From Putridiphycobacter sp965230195 (GTDB lineage Bacteria > Bacteroidota > Bacteroidia > Flavobacteriales_D > Crocinitomicaceae): DNA of 64,000 nt. The stretch spans positions 6,138,001 through 6,202,000 of the forward strand of contig OZ245997.1 in the NCBI GenBank assembly GCA_965230195.1, written 5' to 3'. A program made the translations under genes and the position numbers. The notes under the pieces were generated by a model that was not told the DNA's origin, ran no database searches, and saw only the letters and a list, made by a program, of their open reading frames with translations. Positions 61,861 to 64,000 of this stretch are shown here, piece by piece (position 1 is the first letter of the stretch; each line of letters begins with the position of its first letter).

Positions 61861-64000
61861 ATGTCAGAATCGAAAAATAATACGAACAAAAAATGCCGGA
61901 TTTGCATTTCAATGCGAGGGCTTAAATCTGCAATTCTATCCTTTATCGGTATCATGGTTTTTTTGCCGTTAAACGGACAAGTTACTACAACTACATTTAC
62001 AACATCAACCACAACAATTACTGATGCAATGGTCAGAGATGGTCAGTTTGCCTCAAATAATTTTGGTGGCCAGAACAAAATGAATGTTGATTTTCAGTTT
62101 GGTCAACAGGTTTCTACAGTATCACGGACGTTTATCAAATTTGATCTTAGCTCAATACCAACCAATGCCATCATTACAGCTGCAACACTCAATCTGACAC
62201 CACAAATTATTAATAATGGTCAAAACCATCCTATATATGTAGAACGTGTTAATGGAGGACCATGGACAGAAGGAGGGATTAATTGGAATAACCAGCCAGG
62301 TTCAACAGATCAGTTATCATTTACCCATCAACAAACCTCTGACCCGAACCTGCATCAATTTGATGTGATGGACCATGTACAGCATATGACCTATTACCCA
62401 AGCCTTAACGAAGGCTGGAAAATTCAACTTCAACAGGAAAATGGGACAACAAATTTTGGAATGATTTACCATTCGTCTGAAGCTAATAATACCACAAAAA
62501 GACCTACACTTACTATTTCCTATGTTTTACCCTTAACAGCCACAACAACCATTACACATTGCACGGCCGGAAATACTGATGGTACTTTAAGCACAACCAT
62601 TACAGGAGGAGGGCCAATTACAACAAACGACATCAGGATTTATGAGGTGGTACGGGACCCTAATCAAAGGGCTAAAGCTACATTAACTTATATCTCAACA
62701 GCCAATTTAAATTACACTCCATCCACAGGGATTTGTACAGCAAATAACCTGGCACCGGGGATATACCTGATGCGTGTATATGACCCACTTTACCTCCAAA
62801 ACTCAGATACCAGACACATTCTATATAAGCAATTTCTGGTTGGAAGAGAAGGGGAAACAACAAAAGGAATTTTAATGGCACATCATGGCTATAATAAACA
62901 CATGATGATTGAGAGGGATGAATCCGGTTCCCAAAACCCGACTGACAAAGCCAACAAAAATTACTATGAAAATAACGGTTATTTTGACTTACTAATTGCA
63001 GATATTCCAGGTGACCGGGAAGCTGCAGCACTATTTCATTATGATGTTGATTTTGACAATCAGTTAAAATTTACCAAATCAATATTTTACGGACCTAGTT
63101 GGGGAGGTTTCTACAGACACCATCAATCCTCAAACGCAGTCAATTATTCTATTATTACTTCCGATTGGGAAATGAAACGTGTAACATGGAATACAAGGCC
63201 AAGTATTGATATCAATCGGCAAATTAATATACCAACCACCACGACCATTGGATTTGATCCTAATAATATAGATACAGTTGCTATAGATTCATTTATTAAC
63301 TATTGGCAAGCCAACCCCACTCAAAACTTTGGCTTTGAAGTAGCAATGGCTTCTTATAACAATCCGCAAATGGCACTTAGAGGATATTTCCCAAACCATA
63401 ATAACAGGACTTTTTTAGAACTCGAATTTACTGTGAAAGCACCGGTAGAAACAATTTTTGATGAAGAAACAGCTACCGGAACACTAACCGTAAATGCACC
63501 ATCTGGTCATCCATTACCATATAAATATTTGATTAGCTATGAGTCATTACCAGATTTAAATACATTGTGGCAAAGTGTTAAGGATTCCATTCCTGTTGAC
63601 AGCCTGACTTTTTTTGCAGGTAATGTACAAACTACCGATTTCACATTTGAAGGCCTGGACCCAGCCCATTATTATGTTGGTGTATATGATAATACAGGTG
63701 CTAAGATTATGGACGGAGAAGGTTTTATAGCACCACCGATCAATTTACTAAACAATACCAATATATCAGTTACAGATGGTGTCATAGCGAGGGGAAGTAG
63801 TAGTACAAATGGTACGGCCATGTTGGATGGTTTAATTAGAAGTAGTGAAAATGGCGGTTTTGAATTTGAAGTTCAGTCGATTGGGAATATGACTGTGGGC
63901 TTTAATAATCTTGCTGATCAATTACCGCAAACCGGAGCGGATATGGAATTTGGGATATCGGTTTTTAGTGATGGGACTTATGACTTGATCCGAGGAAACA
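61861..64000 (+). CDS. Very large secreted DNRLRE-domain protein, 3' partial
   Basis: An ORF that is open from the ATG at 61861 to the edge of the window (at least 713 residues). The start MSESKNNTNKKCRIC is followed by a signal-anchor-like helix (about 23-40). Two DNRLRE-like beta-sandwich domains are seen at about residues 50-220 (DAMVRDGQFASNNFGG, WTEGGINWNNQP) and 405-535 (YGPSWGGFYRH, VTWNTRPS). Similar N-termini occur in RHS-repeat or teneurin-type surface proteins, but no RHS repeat is in view. The end and function are unknown. Confidence 0.7.
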   Translation, partial: MSESKNNTNKKCRICISMRGLKSAILSFIGIMVFLPLNGQVTTTTFTTSTTTITDAMVRDGQFASNNFGGQNKMNVDFQFGQQVSTVSRTFIKFDLSSIPTNAIITAATLNLTPQIINNGQNHPIYVERVNGGPWTEGGINWNNQPGSTDQLSFTHQQTSDPNLHQFDVMDHVQHMTYYPSLNEGWKIQLQQENGTTNFGMIYHSSEANNTTKRPTLTISYVLPLTATTTITHCTAGNTDGTLSTTITGGGPITTNDIRIYEVVRDPNQRAKATLTYISTANLNYTPSTGICTANNLAPGIYLMRVYDPLYLQNSDTRHILYKQFLVGREGETTKGILMAHHGYNKHMMIERDESGSQNPTDKANKNYYENNGYFDLLIADIPGDREAAALFHYDVDFDNQLKFTKSIFYGPSWGGFYRHHQSSNAVNYSIITSDWEMKRVTWNTRPSIDINRQINIPTTTTIGFDPNNIDTVAIDSFINYWQANPTQNFGFEVAMASYNNPQMALRGYFPNHNNRTFLELEFTVKAPVETIFDEETATGTLTVNAPSGHPLPYKYLISYESLPDLNTLWQSVKDSIPVDSLTFFAGNVQTTDFTFEGLDPAHYYVGVYDNTGAKIMDGEGFIAPPINLLNNTNISVTDGVIARGSSSTNGTAMLDGLIRSSENGGFEFEVQSIGNMTVGFNNLADQLPQTGADMEFGISVFSDGTYDLIRGN

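Noticed and set aside
62678..63031. 117-residue minus-strand ORF
   Set aside because: It is antisense to the open frame of the large DNRLRE protein that runs through to the window edge.
1..64000. tRNA, rRNA, CRISPR arrays, insertion sequences or prophage
   Set aside because: No tRNA T-loop pattern with cloverleaf, regularly spaced repeat array, transposase or phage structural gene was found on reading both strands; a computational scan would be needed to exclude small RNAs.

Overview
The window looks like a chromosomal segment of a Bacteroidota bacterium. The evidence is low GC, type IX secretion (T9SS) sorting domains and a SprB-type repeat protein, hybrid two-component systems with AraC outputs, a DUF4837 lipoprotein, and Bacteroidota promoters (TTTG at -33, TAnnTTTG at -7, often only a few bases before the start codon). 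The class cannot be fixed from the sequence. I saw no tRNA, rRNA, insertion sequence, phage gene or CRISPR array.

Layout. 0-1.5 kb: a minus-strand tetR/NTF2-like/dinB operon whose promoter encloses a palindromic operator. 1.5-7 kb: a tight operon for an MMPL/RND transporter, a DinB-fold protein, an NRDE (TANGO2-like) protein, an outer-membrane protein and an ATP-grasp ligase. 7-13 kb: a lipoprotein hydrolase, an MFS transporter with a 5' terminator and leader ORF, an SH3 protein, a Crp regulator and a nucleotide-sugar-epimerase-like protein. 13-20 kb: a lone ketoacyl synthase, then a Tat-exported LD-carboxypeptidase overlapping two GT-C membrane proteins and facing a GT2 enzyme; this block is flanked by related non-coding repeats. 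20-33.8 kb: a 1348-residue T9SS cargo protein, a serine hydrolase, lipB, two tandem dihaem peroxidase lipoproteins, a SprB-repeat protein and the tatA-gatA-mltD-DUF4837 operon (to 35.5 kb).

36-46.9 kb: an aldehyde dehydrogenase, a YitT transporter preceded by two apparent attenuators in series, an ECF sigma factor with a membrane anti-sigma-like protein carrying a DsbD-alpha-like domain, a histidine kinase and mfd. 47-52.2 kb: a three-gene plus-strand cluster (HMA metal-binding protein, thioredoxin-like T9SS protein, outer-membrane protein), endonuclease V/membrane protein/tadA, a PAS-like protein and a DUF7793-type protein.

52.2-64 kb: an unusual concentration of regulators. These are an XRE repressor divergent from a small AraC protein, two tandem ~1170-residue hybrid sensor/response regulators that share a 284-bp block of almost identical DNA, a small lipoprotein and a second small AraC protein. 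They lead to a very large secreted DNRLRE-domain protein that runs off the right edge.

The strongest candidates for undescribed biology are the tandem translation-coupled attenuators before yitT (37.49-37.81 kb), the MMPL/DinB/NRDE/OMP/ATP-grasp operon, the regulator island before the giant surface protein, and the two-type family of intergenic palindromes.
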